A DNA stretch of 64,000 nucleotides from Elusimicrobiota bacterium (GCA_023249645.1 JAHFCF010000003.1:62001-126000); one strand, 5' to 3'. Counted from the stretch's first letter, positions 8,070-18,426 are shown. A program made the numbers and translations. The notes: generated from the letters alone by a model not told the origin.

Positions 8070-11000
8070 ATGAAGACCTTCACCTTGAACCTGGACGGCA
8101 AGACGGTCGAGGCCCGCGAGGGGGAGACCCTCCTGCAGCTGGCGCGCCGTCTCGGCGTGGAGATCCCGGCCTTGTGCTATGATCCGCGCCTGCCCCCGTA
8201 CGCTTCGTGCTTCGTCTGCATCGTCGAGGTGGAGGGCCGCCGCGGGGTGGTCCCGGCCTGCGCGACCAAGTGCGAGGCGAACATGACCGTGCGCACGCGC
8301 ACGGAGAACATCGTGAAGCTGCGGCGCATGGCGCTGGATCTCCTGCTCTCCAACCATCACGGCGACTGCACGGCTCCCTGCACCATGACCTGCCCGGCCG
8401 GCATCGACATCCGCGCCTATCTGGCCGAGGTCGCCCACGGCAAGTATGCCAAGGCCCTGCGCATCATAAAGGAAAGAAACCCCTTCCCGTCGGTCTGCGG
8501 ACGCATCTGTCCGCATAAATGCGAGGATTCCTGCCGCCGCCATCTCGTCGATGATCCGGTGGCCATCAATCTGGTCAAGAGGTTCGTGGCTGACCTGGAT
8601 CGTTCGTCCGGAAATCCCTGGAAGCCGTCCCTGCGCCCCAAAAACGGCAAGAAGGTCGCGATCATCGGCGGCGGGCCGGGCGGCATGAGCGCGGCCTACT
8701 ACCTCGTCCAGCTCGGCTACGAGCCCACGGTGTTCGAGGCCATGCCCAAGGCCGGAGGCATGCTGCGCTACGGCGTGCCGGATTACCGTCTTCCTCAGGA
8801 TGTCCTCGACGCCGAGATCCGCCAGATCACGGACCTGGGCGTGAAGCTTGAGCCCCAGAAGACCTGGGGCAAGGATTTTCATCTGGACGACCTGCGGCGC
8901 CAGGGTTTCACCGCGATCCTGGTCGCGGTCGGCGCATGGGGAAGCTCGCGCATGGATGTGGAGGGGGAGGACCGCCCCGGCGTGTGGTCCGGGATCGATC
9001 TGCTCGAGAAAGTGGCCCGAGGAGAGAAGGTCTCCCTGGGCGCGCGCGTCGCCATCGTGGGCGGCGGCAACACGGCCATCGACGCGGCCAGGACCGCGCT
9101 GCGCCTGGGCGCGGCGGAGTCGGCCATCGTCTATCGCCGCAGCCGCCAGGAGATGCCCGCCAATCCCGAGGAGATCCATGAGGCTGAGGAGGAGGGCGTG
9201 CGCTTCCACTTCCTGACCGCCCCCGTCGGTTTCATCGGCGAGACGAAAGTGAGCTCCATGCGCTGCATCCGCATGCAGTTGGGCGAACCCGACCGCACGG
9301 GCCGGCGCCGGCCCGTGCCGATGCCGGGCTCCGAGTTCGAGCTCCCCGTCGATTCCGTGGTCGCGGCCATCGGTCAGAAGGTGTCCTGGGGCCATTTCGA
9401 CGGCGACGGGCTCAAGCTCACCAAGTGGGGCACCGTGGAGGCCGGAGAGCGGACCCTGCGCGCCAGTCAGCCGGATGTCTACGCTCTGGGAGACTGCTTC
9501 ACGGGACCGGCCACGGCCATCGAGGCCATCGCCGCCGGTCGCCGGGCCGCTTTGTCCCTGCATGTGGGCATGTCAGGAGAGCAGACGGAGATCGAACCCC
9601 ATCCCTTCAATGTGACCAAGGGAAAATTGAAAGACCTCGATCGCAAGGATTACGTGCATCATCCCCGCATCGCGCGGTCGAACGCTCCAGCCCTGGAGGC
9701 GTCGCACAGGGCCCGGACTTACGACGAAGTCCAGCAGACCGTTGCGGAGAAGACGGCGGTCGAGGAAGCCAAGCGCTGTCTGTTGTGCGGCTGCCAGGAG
9801 GTCTCATCCTGTCTGGTGCGCCGCTATTCCGGCGAGTACGGAGCGACGGGAGAGGCCTTCGCCGGCGAGAAGCTCAAGCCCGGACCGATCCCCGAGCATC
9901 CCTTCATCGTCCGCGATCCGGAGAAGTGCATCCTCTGCGGCCGCTGCGTGCGCGTCTGCTCCGAGCTCCAGGGCGTGGGGGCCATCGGCCTGGTCGGCCG
10001 CGGCTTCTCGACCCAGGTCATGCCGGCCTTCAACGAGACCCTTCAGGCGGTCAACTGCAAATCTTGCGGCCAGTGCATCGCCGCGTGCCCGGCGGGCGCC
10101 TTGCAGGCGAAGCTTAAAGACGAACGCGCGCCGGCCTGGCGCACGGAGGAGCGCGAGGTCGTCTGCCCCTATTGCGGCACCGGCTGCCGGCTCAAAGTCG
10201 CGCTCGCCGACGAAACCCCGGAGAGGATCCATCACAAGATGGGCGTGGAGCAAGGCGAGATCTCCGTCTGCGCCAAGGGATTCACGGGCTTCGACCTCTT
10301 CACCGGTGAGGAGCGTCTGCGCGAGCCCCTGATCAAGGAGAAGGGCGCTTGGCGCCCGGCTTCCTGGGAGCAGGCCCTGAAGGCGGCTTCTCTCGGGCTG
10401 GCCAGCGCGGCGAAGAAAGGCGGCAAGGGCGTGGCCGTCCTGGGTTCCTCGCGCCTGAGCAATGAGGCGCAGTACCTGCTGCAGAAGATCGCCCGCGCCG
10501 CTCTGGCGACCAACCATATCGGCGGCAAGGGCATCGGCGGCGAGGGAGACGTCTTGGCCCGGGCTTTCGGCGCGAACGTCTCGACGGCGACCCGCGAGGA
10601 CATCGCCCAGAGCGACCTGATCCTGACCGTGGGCCTCGATCCGGAAGCGGAATTCTCCGCCGTGGCGTCGCTCTTGAGGTCAGCTGTGAGCGGCGGGACC
10701 AAACTGCACGTCTTCCACAAGCGGGCCACCGGCGTGGACAAGGCCGCGTCGAGCACCCTGCGCATCGCCTATCCTGATACCTACGCACTCTTTGAATCCT
10801 GGTTGGGTGAACTTCTCAAGCAGAAGAGTGAATTCCCCGGGTCTCAAGAATTGAAGGCGGCTCTGGCCGTGGGTGAAAAACGGGCTCTTTCCGGCTGGCT
10901 CAAGCCGGAGCGCGTCGATCGTCTGCGCGATGAGTTCTTCGCCGCGCAGAGGCCGCTGGTGATCGTGGATGCCTCCAGCATCCGCGACAGCGAATTGGCC

Positions 11001-11753
11001 GCCTTGGCCGATCTCTTGATCCTGAAGCAGGCCGTGGGCAAGCCCGGCTGCGGCATCCTTCTTCTGCGCGGCTCCTGCAACGGGCAGGGCGCCTGGGATT
11101 TCGGCATGGACGGCCGCTGGCTACCGGGCTACAAGCCGGTCAGCGACGCGGCCTCGCGCCAGGCCTTGGAAGCGCTCTGGGGCAGGAAGATCCCGGATTG
11201 GGAAGGACTTTCCACGCCGGGGATCCTCGAGTCCGCGCGCGCGGGCATGATGAGCGCGGTGCTCTCTTGGGGAGACAATGGTCTGGCTGGATCTTCCTTC
11301 CCCAAGGCTTTCGTGGTGGCCGGCGAATGGATCAAGCCGGCGGCGGATCATCCGGCCAGCGTGGTCTTGCCGGCCGCGATCTTCCTGGATGAGGAAGGCT
11401 CTCTGACGAGCTGGGATAGGCGGGTGCAGAGCGTCTCGCCCTCGGGAGCCGCGTCGCCGAATTGGAAGATCCTCGGCCGCCTGGCCGAAGGACTGGGTCT
11501 CGGCGCCGCGTCCGACTTCAAAGCCCTGCATGAGGAGATGTCGCGCGCCAACCGGCTCTATCTGGGCTGGGACTACGGGGTCGGCGGATGGCAGCGCTGG
11601 GCCCTTCCCTCGGACGGCGAGGCGAGGTTTTTGGTTCCGCGGGATGAAGAAAGCCGCCGGCCTGTGGAGTTCTTCCAGTATCTTTCAGAGACCGACCAGG
11701 TCGCCAGATTCATCACCCAGCGGCTCAAGGAAGTGCGTTCTGCCGGTCGGTAA
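8070..11753 (+). CDS. fused [2Fe-2S]/GltD-like/ferredoxin/molybdopterin-like oxidoreductase
   Basis: A 1227-residue fusion. Residues 1-80 are a NuoG-type [2Fe-2S] domain; 95-175 a GltD-type cysteine cluster (CTMTCPAGIDI, CGRICPHKCEDSC); 190-490 the GltD/NfnB FAD and NAD(P) folds (IIGGGPGGMSAA, IVGGGNTAIDAA); 585-690 ferredoxin clusters (CILCGRCVRVC, CKSCGQCIAACP); from about 700 a molybdopterin-oxidoreductase region starting with VCPYCGTGC. That last part is shortened and I see no Cys/Sec active-site motif of formate dehydrogenase, so it is probably structural as in NuoG. With the preceding gene it likely forms an NAD(P)H/ferredoxin electron-transfer or bifurcating complex. The catalytic partner is not evident. 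Confidence 0.83.
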   Translation: MKTFTLNLDGKTVEAREGETLLQLARRLGVEIPALCYDPRLPPYASCFVCIVEVEGRRGVVPACATKCEANMTVRTRTENIVKLRRMALDLLLSNHHGDCTAPCTMTCPAGIDIRAYLAEVAHGKYAKALRIIKERNPFPSVCGRICPHKCEDSCRRHLVDDPVAINLVKRFVADLDRSSGNPWKPSLRPKNGKKVAIIGGGPGGMSAAYYLVQLGYEPTVFEAMPKAGGMLRYGVPDYRLPQDVLDAEIRQITDLGVKLEPQKTWGKDFHLDDLRRQGFTAILVAVGAWGSSRMDVEGEDRPGVWSGIDLLEKVARGEKVSLGARVAIVGGGNTAIDAARTALRLGAAESAIVYRRSRQEMPANPEEIHEAEEEGVRFHFLTAPVGFIGETKVSSMRCIRMQLGEPDRTGRRRPVPMPGSEFELPVDSVVAAIGQKVSWGHFDGDGLKLTKWGTVEAGERTLRASQPDVYALGDCFTGPATAIEAIAAGRRAALSLHVGMSGEQTEIEPHPFNVTKGKLKDLDRKDYVHHPRIARSNAPALEASHRARTYDEVQQTVAEKTAVEEAKRCLLCGCQEVSSCLVRRYSGEYGATGEAFAGEKLKPGPIPEHPFIVRDPEKCILCGRCVRVCSELQGVGAIGLVGRGFSTQVMPAFNETLQAVNCKSCGQCIAACPAGALQAKLKDERAPAWRTEEREVVCPYCGTGCRLKVALADETPERIHHKMGVEQGEISVCAKGFTGFDLFTGEERLREPLIKEKGAWRPASWEQALKAASLGLASAAKKGGKGVAVLGSSRLSNEAQYLLQKIARAALATNHIGGKGIGGEGDVLARAFGANVSTATREDIAQSDLILTVGLDPEAEFSAVASLLRSAVSGGTKLHVFHKRATGVDKAASSTLRIAYPDTYALFESWLGELLKQKSEFPGSQELKAALAVGEKRALSGWLKPERVDRLRDEFFAAQRPLVIVDASSIRDSELAALADLLILKQAVGKPGCGILLLRGSCNGQGAWDFGMDGRWLPGYKPVSDAASRQALEALWGRKIPDWEGLSTPGILESARAGMMSAVLSWGDNGLAGSSFPKAFVVAGEWIKPAADHPASVVLPAAIFLDEEGSLTSWDRRVQSVSPSGAASPNWKILGRLAEGLGLGAASDFKALHEEMSRANRLYLGWDYGVGGWQRWALPSDGEARFLVPRDEESRRPVEFFQYLSETDQVARFITQRLKEVRSAGR

Positions 11754-11770
11754 ATAGTTGTCCGCGGTTA

Positions 11771-13231
<1,461 letters not shown>

Positions 13232-13250
13232 ATCCGACGCATTCTGCAAG

Positions 13251-13285
13251 CTACCGGCACTAGCCAAAACGGCTAGTGCCGGTAG
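13251..13285. terminator. perfect 15-bp inverted repeat after gdhA
   Basis: Arms CTACCGGCACTAGCC and its exact complement flank a five-base loop AAAAC, twenty bases after the gdhA stop. There is no T-run, so it may act as a factor-dependent terminator or mRNA stabiliser, or be an inserted palindromic element. Confidence 0.55.
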
Positions 13286-13326
13286 CGCAATCAGATGATG
13301 ACGTTTCCGGATCTGTCATGCGGGCC

Positions 13327-13418
13327 ACTGTTGCCGGCAACAGTCCGATGCTCTCATCCGGGCCAATCAACTGTGTCCGGACACAGCATCTCCGTATGTC
13401 AGCTGTGGGCGCCCACAG
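13327..13418. repeat. three perfect palindromes in the leader of the PEP/pyruvate-binding gene
   Basis: ACTGTTGCCGGCAACAGT (13327-13344), CTGTGTCCGGACACAG (13371-13386) and CTGTGGGCGCCCACAG (13403-13418) lie in 92 bases between gdhA and the next start. All begin CTGT and end ACAG with different centres. The first also occurs inside the hairpin elements at 40981 and 46290. They may be operators or a tandem hairpin leader. Confidence 0.6.
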
Positions 13419-13428
13419 TCGCCAGACA

Positions 13429-16404
13429 ATGATGAAAAACAAGTCCATTCGGCCTCTTGTCGGCAGCTACGACATCCAGTTCGGCGGCTTCGACAAGCTC
13501 ATGCCCTTCCGCATCCGGGAGGTGCTCCTGGTCGCGGCCCCCTACGATTCCTTTCTTCTGGCCGACGACGACGCCCTGACCGAGCTGGTCTTCAGCGAAT
13601 ACCTCGACTTGAACCTGCGCTACGCCCCTCGCGTGACCCGCGTCTCCACGGCCCAGGAGGCCCTCGCCCGCATCCAGGAGGAGAAGTTCGACCTCATCAT
13701 CACCATGGCGTCGATGGGCAACTTCGACTTGGCGGAGTTCGCGCGCCAGGCCAAGAGCCTGTCTCCGGGTCTGCCCGTCGTGCTTCTGGGATTCAACAGG
13801 CTGGAATTGGCCCAGCTCGAGCCGCGGGCCCGCTCGGCCGTGGACCGCGTCTTCCTGTGGCTGGGAGACCCGCGCATCTTCATGTCCATCATCAAGCTCA
13901 TCGAGGATGAGCGCAACATCGACCACGACGTCGCGCTCTCCAGCGTCCAGGCCATCATCGTGGTCGAGGATTCCGTGCGCTTTTATTCAAGCTACCTGCC
14001 GGTGCTCTATTCCGAGCTCATGAAGCAGACGCAGCTGCTCATGGCCGAGGGAATCAACCTCTCGCACAAGATGCTGCGCATGCGCGCGCGGCCCAAGATC
14101 CTCCTGGCCCACGACTACGAGTCCGCCTGGGCCCTCTACGAGAAGTACCGGGCCAATCTTCTGGGCGTCATCACGGACGTCGAATTCGCGAGGGGGGGCC
14201 GCGAGGACGCGCAGGCCGGCCTGCTCCTCGCCGAGAAGATCAAGGCCGACAACGCGGACATGCCGGTCCTCGTGCAGTCCTCAGACGCCTCGCAGGCCGC
14301 GCCGGCCGAGGCGGTGGGCGCTTCGTTCCTTCACAAGACATCCCCGACGCTCTTGAAGCAGCTGCAGGACTTCATGCTCAGATACTTCGGCTTCGGCGAT
14401 TTCGTCTTCCGCGACGCCGCGGGCAAGGAGCACGGCAAGGCCGCGGACCTGCACGCCCTCATCGAGACGCTCCGGTCCGTCCCGGACGGGTCCGTCGAGT
14501 TCCACGCCAACCGGAACCATTTCTCCAAATGGCTCATGGCCCGCACGGAATTCGAGATCGCCTACCGCATCCGGCCGCGCCAGGTGGCGGAGTTCAAGGA
14601 CATCGGGGGGCTGCGCCGCTATCTCATCGAGACCATGCACCAGTTCCTGCAGAAGACGCAGCTGGGCACCATCATCCAGTTCGACGGCCGCTTTTTCGAC
14701 GAGGAAAGCCCCTTCGTCAAGATCGGCAAGGGATCTGTCGGCGGCAAGGCCCGGGGCCTGGCCTTCGTCAATTTCCTGCTCTCCAAAACCGACCTGGCCT
14801 CCCGCTTCCCGGGGGTGCGCATCACGGTCCCCCACACCTCGGTCATCTCGACCGATGTCTTCGATTTCTTCATGGAGCAGAACGACCTGAACGCCGTCGT
14901 GCGCCACGAGCCCGACAACGAGACTCTGGCCGCGGCCTTCCTCAAGGCGGAGCTGCCGGCCTACGTCCTGAAGGACCTGCGCACCATGGCTCTGAGGATC
15001 CACGGCCCTCTGGCCGTGCGTTCCTCAAGCCTCCTGGAGGATTCCCGCTCGCAGCCCTTCGCCGGGGTCTACAAGACCTACATGCTGCCCAACAACGACC
15101 CCGACCCGGCCGTGCGCTTGGACGCCCTGGCGCGCGCGGTCAAGCTCGTCTATGCCTCCACCTTCTCGGTCGAGGCGCGCTCCTACCTGCGCCTCTCCAC
15201 GCATCTGCCCGACGAGGAGAAGATGGCGGTCATCGTCCAGCATCTGGTGGGCCGTCCCCGCATGGGAGGCCGGCGCTACTACCCCGGCATCTCGGGGATG
15301 GTTCAGTCCTACAACTACTACCCCGTGCCGCCTTTGGAGGCGGAGGATGCCGTGGCGGCGGTGGCCCTCGGGCTGGGCAAGACCATCATGGACGGTTACC
15401 GTTCCCTGCGCTTCTCGCCGCGCCATCCGCACCACCTGCACCAGTTCGCGACCGTGGCCGACACCTTGAACAACTCCCAGCGTGATTTCCTCGCCCTGGA
15501 TCTGGGCCCGGCCGCCGGCGAATTGAGCTACGACCATGAACCCAGCATGCTCAGGCACGGCCTGGACGCGGCCGAGGAGGACGCCACGCTCTGGCCGGTC
15601 GCCTCGACCTATTCCGCCGACAATGAGACGGTCTACGACGGCATCTCGCGGCCGGGGGCGAGGCTCATCACCTTTGCGCCCATATTGAAGAACGATGTCT
15701 TCCCGCTCACGGAGATCCTCAACGCCATCACCCAGATGGGGCGCGAGGCCCTGGGCTCGCACGTGGAGATGGAGTTCGCGGCGAATCTCGAGCCCGCCGA
15801 CGACGGCTTAAAAGAGTTCGCCATCCTGCAGATCCGGCCGATGATCTCGCGCTGGAGCACCCAGCAGGTGAAGCTCGACGACTTTGCTCCCGAGCGGGTG
15901 CTGTGCTCCTGCTCTCGGGCCTTGGGCAACGGCTACGTCCAGGACGTGCGCGACATCATCTACGTCAAGCCGGAGTCCTTCGATCCCGCCCGCAGCCGAC
16001 AGATCGCCTCGGAGATCGGCGAGATGAACCAGGCCTTGAAGATGGCGGGGCGCTCCTGCCTCTTGATCGGGCCGGGGCGTTGGGGATCGGCCGATCCGTG
16101 GCTGGGCATCCCCGTGCGCTGGCATCAGATCTCGACGTCTCGCGTCATCGTGGAGACGACTTTGGAGAATTTCGTCATCGACCCTTCCTTCGGGACCCAT
16201 TTCTTCCACAACGTCACCTCCCTGGGTCTGGGCTATTTCACCGTGGGCGCCCGCGAAGAGGAGGGGGGAGTCCGCTGGGGGTGGCTGAATTCTCAACCGG
16301 CCGCGGCAGAGACCAAGATGCTGCGCCAGGTGCGCCTGGACAAGCCCCTCGACATCCGCATCGATGGGGCCACGGGCCAGGGCGTGATCCTCACGCCGAA
16401 ATAA
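13429..16404 (+). CDS. receiver-domain plus PEP/pyruvate-binding (PPDK N-terminal) protein
   Basis: The ORF track starts at 13276, but that would translate through three palindromes; the ATGATG at 13429 begins a typical sequence, giving 991 residues. The first 320 or so residues contain two response-regulator-like folds (VLLVAAPYDSFLLADDDALT with LIITMAS; and a second with ILLAHDYES and GVITDVEF). From about 430 a pyruvate-phosphate-dikinase ATP-binding domain follows (KGSVGGKARGLAFVN, LAVRSSSLLEDS, GRWGSADPWLGIPV). The phosphohistidine swivel domain and PEP-binding barrel of PPDK or PEP synthase are absent, so it probably does not make PEP on its own. The family occurs as a large orphan signalling-type protein; its reaction is unknown to me. 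Confidence 0.8.
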   Translation: MMKNKSIRPLVGSYDIQFGGFDKLMPFRIREVLLVAAPYDSFLLADDDALTELVFSEYLDLNLRYAPRVTRVSTAQEALARIQEEKFDLIITMASMGNFDLAEFARQAKSLSPGLPVVLLGFNRLELAQLEPRARSAVDRVFLWLGDPRIFMSIIKLIEDERNIDHDVALSSVQAIIVVEDSVRFYSSYLPVLYSELMKQTQLLMAEGINLSHKMLRMRARPKILLAHDYESAWALYEKYRANLLGVITDVEFARGGREDAQAGLLLAEKIKADNADMPVLVQSSDASQAAPAEAVGASFLHKTSPTLLKQLQDFMLRYFGFGDFVFRDAAGKEHGKAADLHALIETLRSVPDGSVEFHANRNHFSKWLMARTEFEIAYRIRPRQVAEFKDIGGLRRYLIETMHQFLQKTQLGTIIQFDGRFFDEESPFVKIGKGSVGGKARGLAFVNFLLSKTDLASRFPGVRITVPHTSVISTDVFDFFMEQNDLNAVVRHEPDNETLAAAFLKAELPAYVLKDLRTMALRIHGPLAVRSSSLLEDSRSQPFAGVYKTYMLPNNDPDPAVRLDALARAVKLVYASTFSVEARSYLRLSTHLPDEEKMAVIVQHLVGRPRMGGRRYYPGISGMVQSYNYYPVPPLEAEDAVAAVALGLGKTIMDGYRSLRFSPRHPHHLHQFATVADTLNNSQRDFLALDLGPAAGELSYDHEPSMLRHGLDAAEEDATLWPVASTYSADNETVYDGISRPGARLITFAPILKNDVFPLTEILNAITQMGREALGSHVEMEFAANLEPADDGLKEFAILQIRPMISRWSTQQVKLDDFAPERVLCSCSRALGNGYVQDVRDIIYVKPESFDPARSRQIASEIGEMNQALKMAGRSCLLIGPGRWGSADPWLGIPVRWHQISTSRVIVETTLENFVIDPSFGTHFFHNVTSLGLGYFTVGAREEEGGVRWGWLNSQPAAAETKMLRQVRLDKPLDIRIDGATGQGVILTPK

Positions 16405-16438
16405 CATACTTTTCAGCCAAAGACAGTCCTTTCTGACG

Positions 16439-16467
16439 GGAACTTTTTTGCCTCTCGATCGTATATT
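16439..16467 (+). repeat. dispersed 29-bp repeat, copy 1
   Basis: GGAACTTTTTTGCCTCTCGA followed by TCGTATATT closely matches the elements at 49377-49405 (minus) and 62581-62609 (plus). It lies just after the PEP/pyruvate-binding gene and before the hicA promoter. Confidence 0.6.
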
Positions 16468-16491
16468 AAACAGGTAGTCGTTGTATCGGTC

Positions 16492-16520
16492 TTGACAAAT
16501 GATATCACGGGTGATATAAT
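16492..16520 (+). promoter_or_regulatory. consensus promoter and operator of hicAB
   Basis: TTGACA, 17 bases, TATAAT is a perfect sigma70 promoter. The inverted repeat ATATCAC-GG-GTGATAT (16502-16517) overlaps the spacer and the -10 box, the expected place for autorepression by the HicB antitoxin complex. The ATG comes only three bases after the -10 box. Confidence 0.75.
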
Positions 16521-16523
16521 ATT

Positions 16524-16766
16524 ATGAAGCCGGACGCGCTCCTGCAGCGGATACGCACGAAGAGACACAATGTCAGATTCTGGGATTTCATCCGTCTCGT
16601 GGAGGCTCACGGCTTTGAGTTCGCAGGGCAGGCAGGGAGCCATCGGGGTTATCGGCATCCTTGCGGTGCTGTCTTGAATCTTCAGGAGCGGGATGGAGAA
16701 GCTAAGCCGTATCAGATCGGGCAGTTCCTTCAGATGGTCGATGCCTTCGGTTTGGAGATGAGATGA
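16524..16766 (+). CDS. hicA: HicA-family mRNA interferase toxin
   Basis: Eighty residues with the HicA core: a helix DFIRLVEAHGFEF and the catalytic-His segment GSHRGYRHP, then a C-terminal helix. HicA toxins bind dsRNA-like folds and cleave mRNA. The N-terminus carries about 18 extra residues relative to the shortest members, which is known in some subgroups. The stop overlaps the hicB start as ATGA. The -10 box is so near the ATG that the transcript must be leaderless or nearly so. Toxin-first order is usual for this family. Confidence 0.85.
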   Translation: MKPDALLQRIRTKRHNVRFWDFIRLVEAHGFEFAGQAGSHRGYRHPCGAVLNLQERDGEAKPYQIGQFLQMVDAFGLEMR

Positions 16767-17137
16767 ATAAAGAGGCTAAGAAGTCGGGCGAGGAGGCTTA
16801 TGTGCGCAAGGTGTTCTACAGCGCGGAGGACTCCTGCTGGGTGGCGATCGCTCCGGAGCTTCCCGGCTGTTCAGCCCTGGGCGCGACAGACGAGAAGGCC
16901 CTCAAGGAGCTCGACACTGCCATCAGCCTGCATCTGCGCATCAGGCAGGAGAGCGGCCTGTCCATCCCCAAGCCGCTTTATGGGCAGAACCTGCGCGGCA
17001 GATTCCTTCTGCGTCTTCCCAAGGCTTTGCAGAGGAGCTTGAAGGAGGAAGCGGCCGAGGAGGGAGTATCCGTCAATCAGTACGCGCTGTTTCTCATCGC
17101 CACGGCGCGCGGGCAATTGCATCCGGTCCGGGCTTGA
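16763..17137 (+). CDS. hicB: HicB-family antitoxin
   Basis: A 124-residue antitoxin with the HicB RNase-H-like half (YSAEDSCWVAIAPELPGC, with the typical GATDEKALKEL helix) and a C-terminal ribbon-helix-helix-like segment (RLPKALQRSLKEEAAEEGVS) for DNA binding. It neutralises HicA and probably represses the operon through the inverted repeat over the promoter. It overlaps hicA by four bases. Its 3' end meets the convergent korC only eight bases away. Confidence 0.87.
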   Translation: MNKEAKKSGEEAYVRKVFYSAEDSCWVAIAPELPGCSALGATDEKALKELDTAISLHLRIRQESGLSIPKPLYGQNLRGRFLLRLPKALQRSLKEEAAEEGVSVNQYALFLIATARGQLHPVRA

Positions 17138-17144
17138 ACGATTT

Positions 17145-17678
17145 TTAATTCAGCGCCGCGCCTTTCTTCAGCGCCTCGACGTTCAGCGCCAATATCTCCG
17201 GCTTGGCGCGCTTGAAGACCTTGGGCAGGGCCTTGGCTACGGCTTCGACGGACAAAGCCCCGGTGTGCTTGCAGAAGGCGCCCAAGGCCGCCATGTTGGC
17301 GATCTTCGGGGCCTTCAAGTCCGCGGCGATCTGGTTGCAGGGCACAAGCACGACCTTGATGTCCTGGCGCTTGGGCCTGGATTTCACCAGCGATTCGTTG
17401 ATGATCATCAGTCCACCGGATTTCACGAGAGGCTCGAACTTGGCCAAGGACGGCTCATTCATGATGATGACGGTGTCCGGCTGGGACACGACAGGCGTCG
17501 TCACCTCCTCGGAGGAGATCACGACCGAGCAGTTGGCCGTGCCGCCGCGCATCTCAGCGCCGTAGGAGGGAAAGAAGCTGACTTCCTTGCCGTCGAGCAT
17601 GCCGGCATAGGCCAGAAGGACGCCCGAGGAGATGATGCCTTGACCGCCGAATCCGGAGATCCTAATTCCTTGATACAT
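17145..17678 (-). CDS. korC: 2-oxoacid:ferredoxin oxidoreductase gamma subunit
   Basis: A 177-residue gamma subunit with the family start GIRISGFGGQGIISSGVLL and the segment SFFPSYGAEMRGGTANCSVV. Together with the three upstream genes it forms the four-subunit enzyme that decarboxylates a 2-oxoacid to an acyl-CoA while reducing ferredoxin. The ORF track start at 17828 is too far upstream; the ATG at 17678 has AAGGAGG before it and begins within the end of korB (17-base overlap). Whether the substrate is 2-oxoglutarate (Kor) or branched-chain 2-oxoacids (Vor) cannot be told from the sequence alone. Confidence 0.88.
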   Translation of the reverse strand: MYQGIRISGFGGQGIISSGVLLAYAGMLDGKEVSFFPSYGAEMRGGTANCSVVISSEEVTTPVVSQPDTVIIMNEPSLAKFEPLVKSGGLMIINESLVKSRPKRQDIKVVLVPCNQIAADLKAPKIANMAALGAFCKHTGALSVEAVAKALPKVFKRAKPEILALNVEALKKGAALN

Positions 17679-18426
17679 CGATCTTGCCTCCTTCGGCGCC
17701 CTTGTAGACTCCCAGCGGGTATTGCGCGAGCATCTTGTCCGCGATGAACTTGGTCGCCTCCAAGGGGCTGATCCCCATGTTGGTCGGGCACGTGGAGAGG
17801 ATCTCGACCAGGGAGAATCCCTTGCCATCGACCTGATTCTGGAAGGCCTTCTTGACCGCCTTCTTGGCCTTGATCACGTGCGCCGCCGTGTGGAGCGAGA
17901 CGCGCTCGAGATAGCGGGCGCCCTCCAGTTGGGCGAGCAGCTCGCAGACCTTGATGGGGTAGCCGTTGACCTGCGGATCGCGGCCCAAAGGGCACGTGCT
18001 GGCCTTCTGCCCCATAAGCGTCGTGGGAGCCATCTGTCCGCCGGTCATGCCGTAGGTGGCGTTGTTGATGAAGATGATGGTGATGTTCTCTCCGCGGGCG
18101 GCCGAGTGGATCGTCTCTCCCATGCCGATGGAGGCCAGGTCCCCGTCGCCCTGATAGGAGAAGACGATGCAGTCGGGCCGGGTGCGCTTCAAGCCCGTGG
18201 CGATCGCCGGGCCGCGGCCATGAGCGCCCTGGATCATGTCGCAGTTGAAGTAATCGTCGGAGAATACCGCGCAGCCCACGGGCGCGACCCCGATGGTCCG
18301 CTCGCGGATGCCCAGCTCGTCCATGGCCTCGGCGACAAGGCGGTGCGCGACGCCGTGGCCGCAGCCCGGGCAGTAGTGCATCTTGACGTCCACAAGGCTC
18401 TCGGGCCGCGGATTGATCAGTAGCAT
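17662..18426 (-). CDS. korB: 2-oxoacid:ferredoxin oxidoreductase beta (TPP-binding) subunit
   Basis: A 254-residue thiamine-diphosphate-binding subunit. CPGCGHG near residue 19, GVAPVGCAVF, and the TPP motif QGDGDLASIGMGE followed by NNATYGMTGGQ are visible. Start chosen at 18426 (GGGAG before ATG), giving a ten-base overlap with korA; the longer ORF in the track is an extension into korA. It holds the TPP site where the 2-oxoacid is decarboxylated and passes electrons to the KorD ferredoxin. Confidence 0.9.
   Translation of the reverse strand: MLLINPRPESLVDVKMHYCPGCGHGVAHRLVAEAMDELGIRERTIGVAPVGCAVFSDDYFNCDMIQGAHGRGPAIATGLKRTRPDCIVFSYQGDGDLASIGMGETIHSAARGENITIIFINNATYGMTGGQMAPTTLMGQKASTCPLGRDPQVNGYPIKVCELLAQLEGARYLERVSLHTAAHVIKAKKAVKKAFQNQVDGKGFSLVEILSTCPTNMGISPLEATKFIADKMLAQYPLGVYKGAEGGKIDVSRN

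Noticed and set aside
6299-8101. 600-codon minus-strand ORF over the NuoF-like domain, and similar ones at 7995-9563 and 35118-36248
   Set aside because: Antisense shadows of conserved redox genes; no recognisable fold or ribosome site.
8070-11753. formate dehydrogenase catalytic subunit
   Set aside because: The molybdopterin-like part is short and no Cys/Sec active-site motif is visible, so I only call an electron-transfer fusion.
13276-13428. upstream 51-codon extension of the PEP/pyruvate-binding protein
   Set aside because: It would translate three palindromes and shows no homology; ATGATG at 13429 begins the typical sequence.
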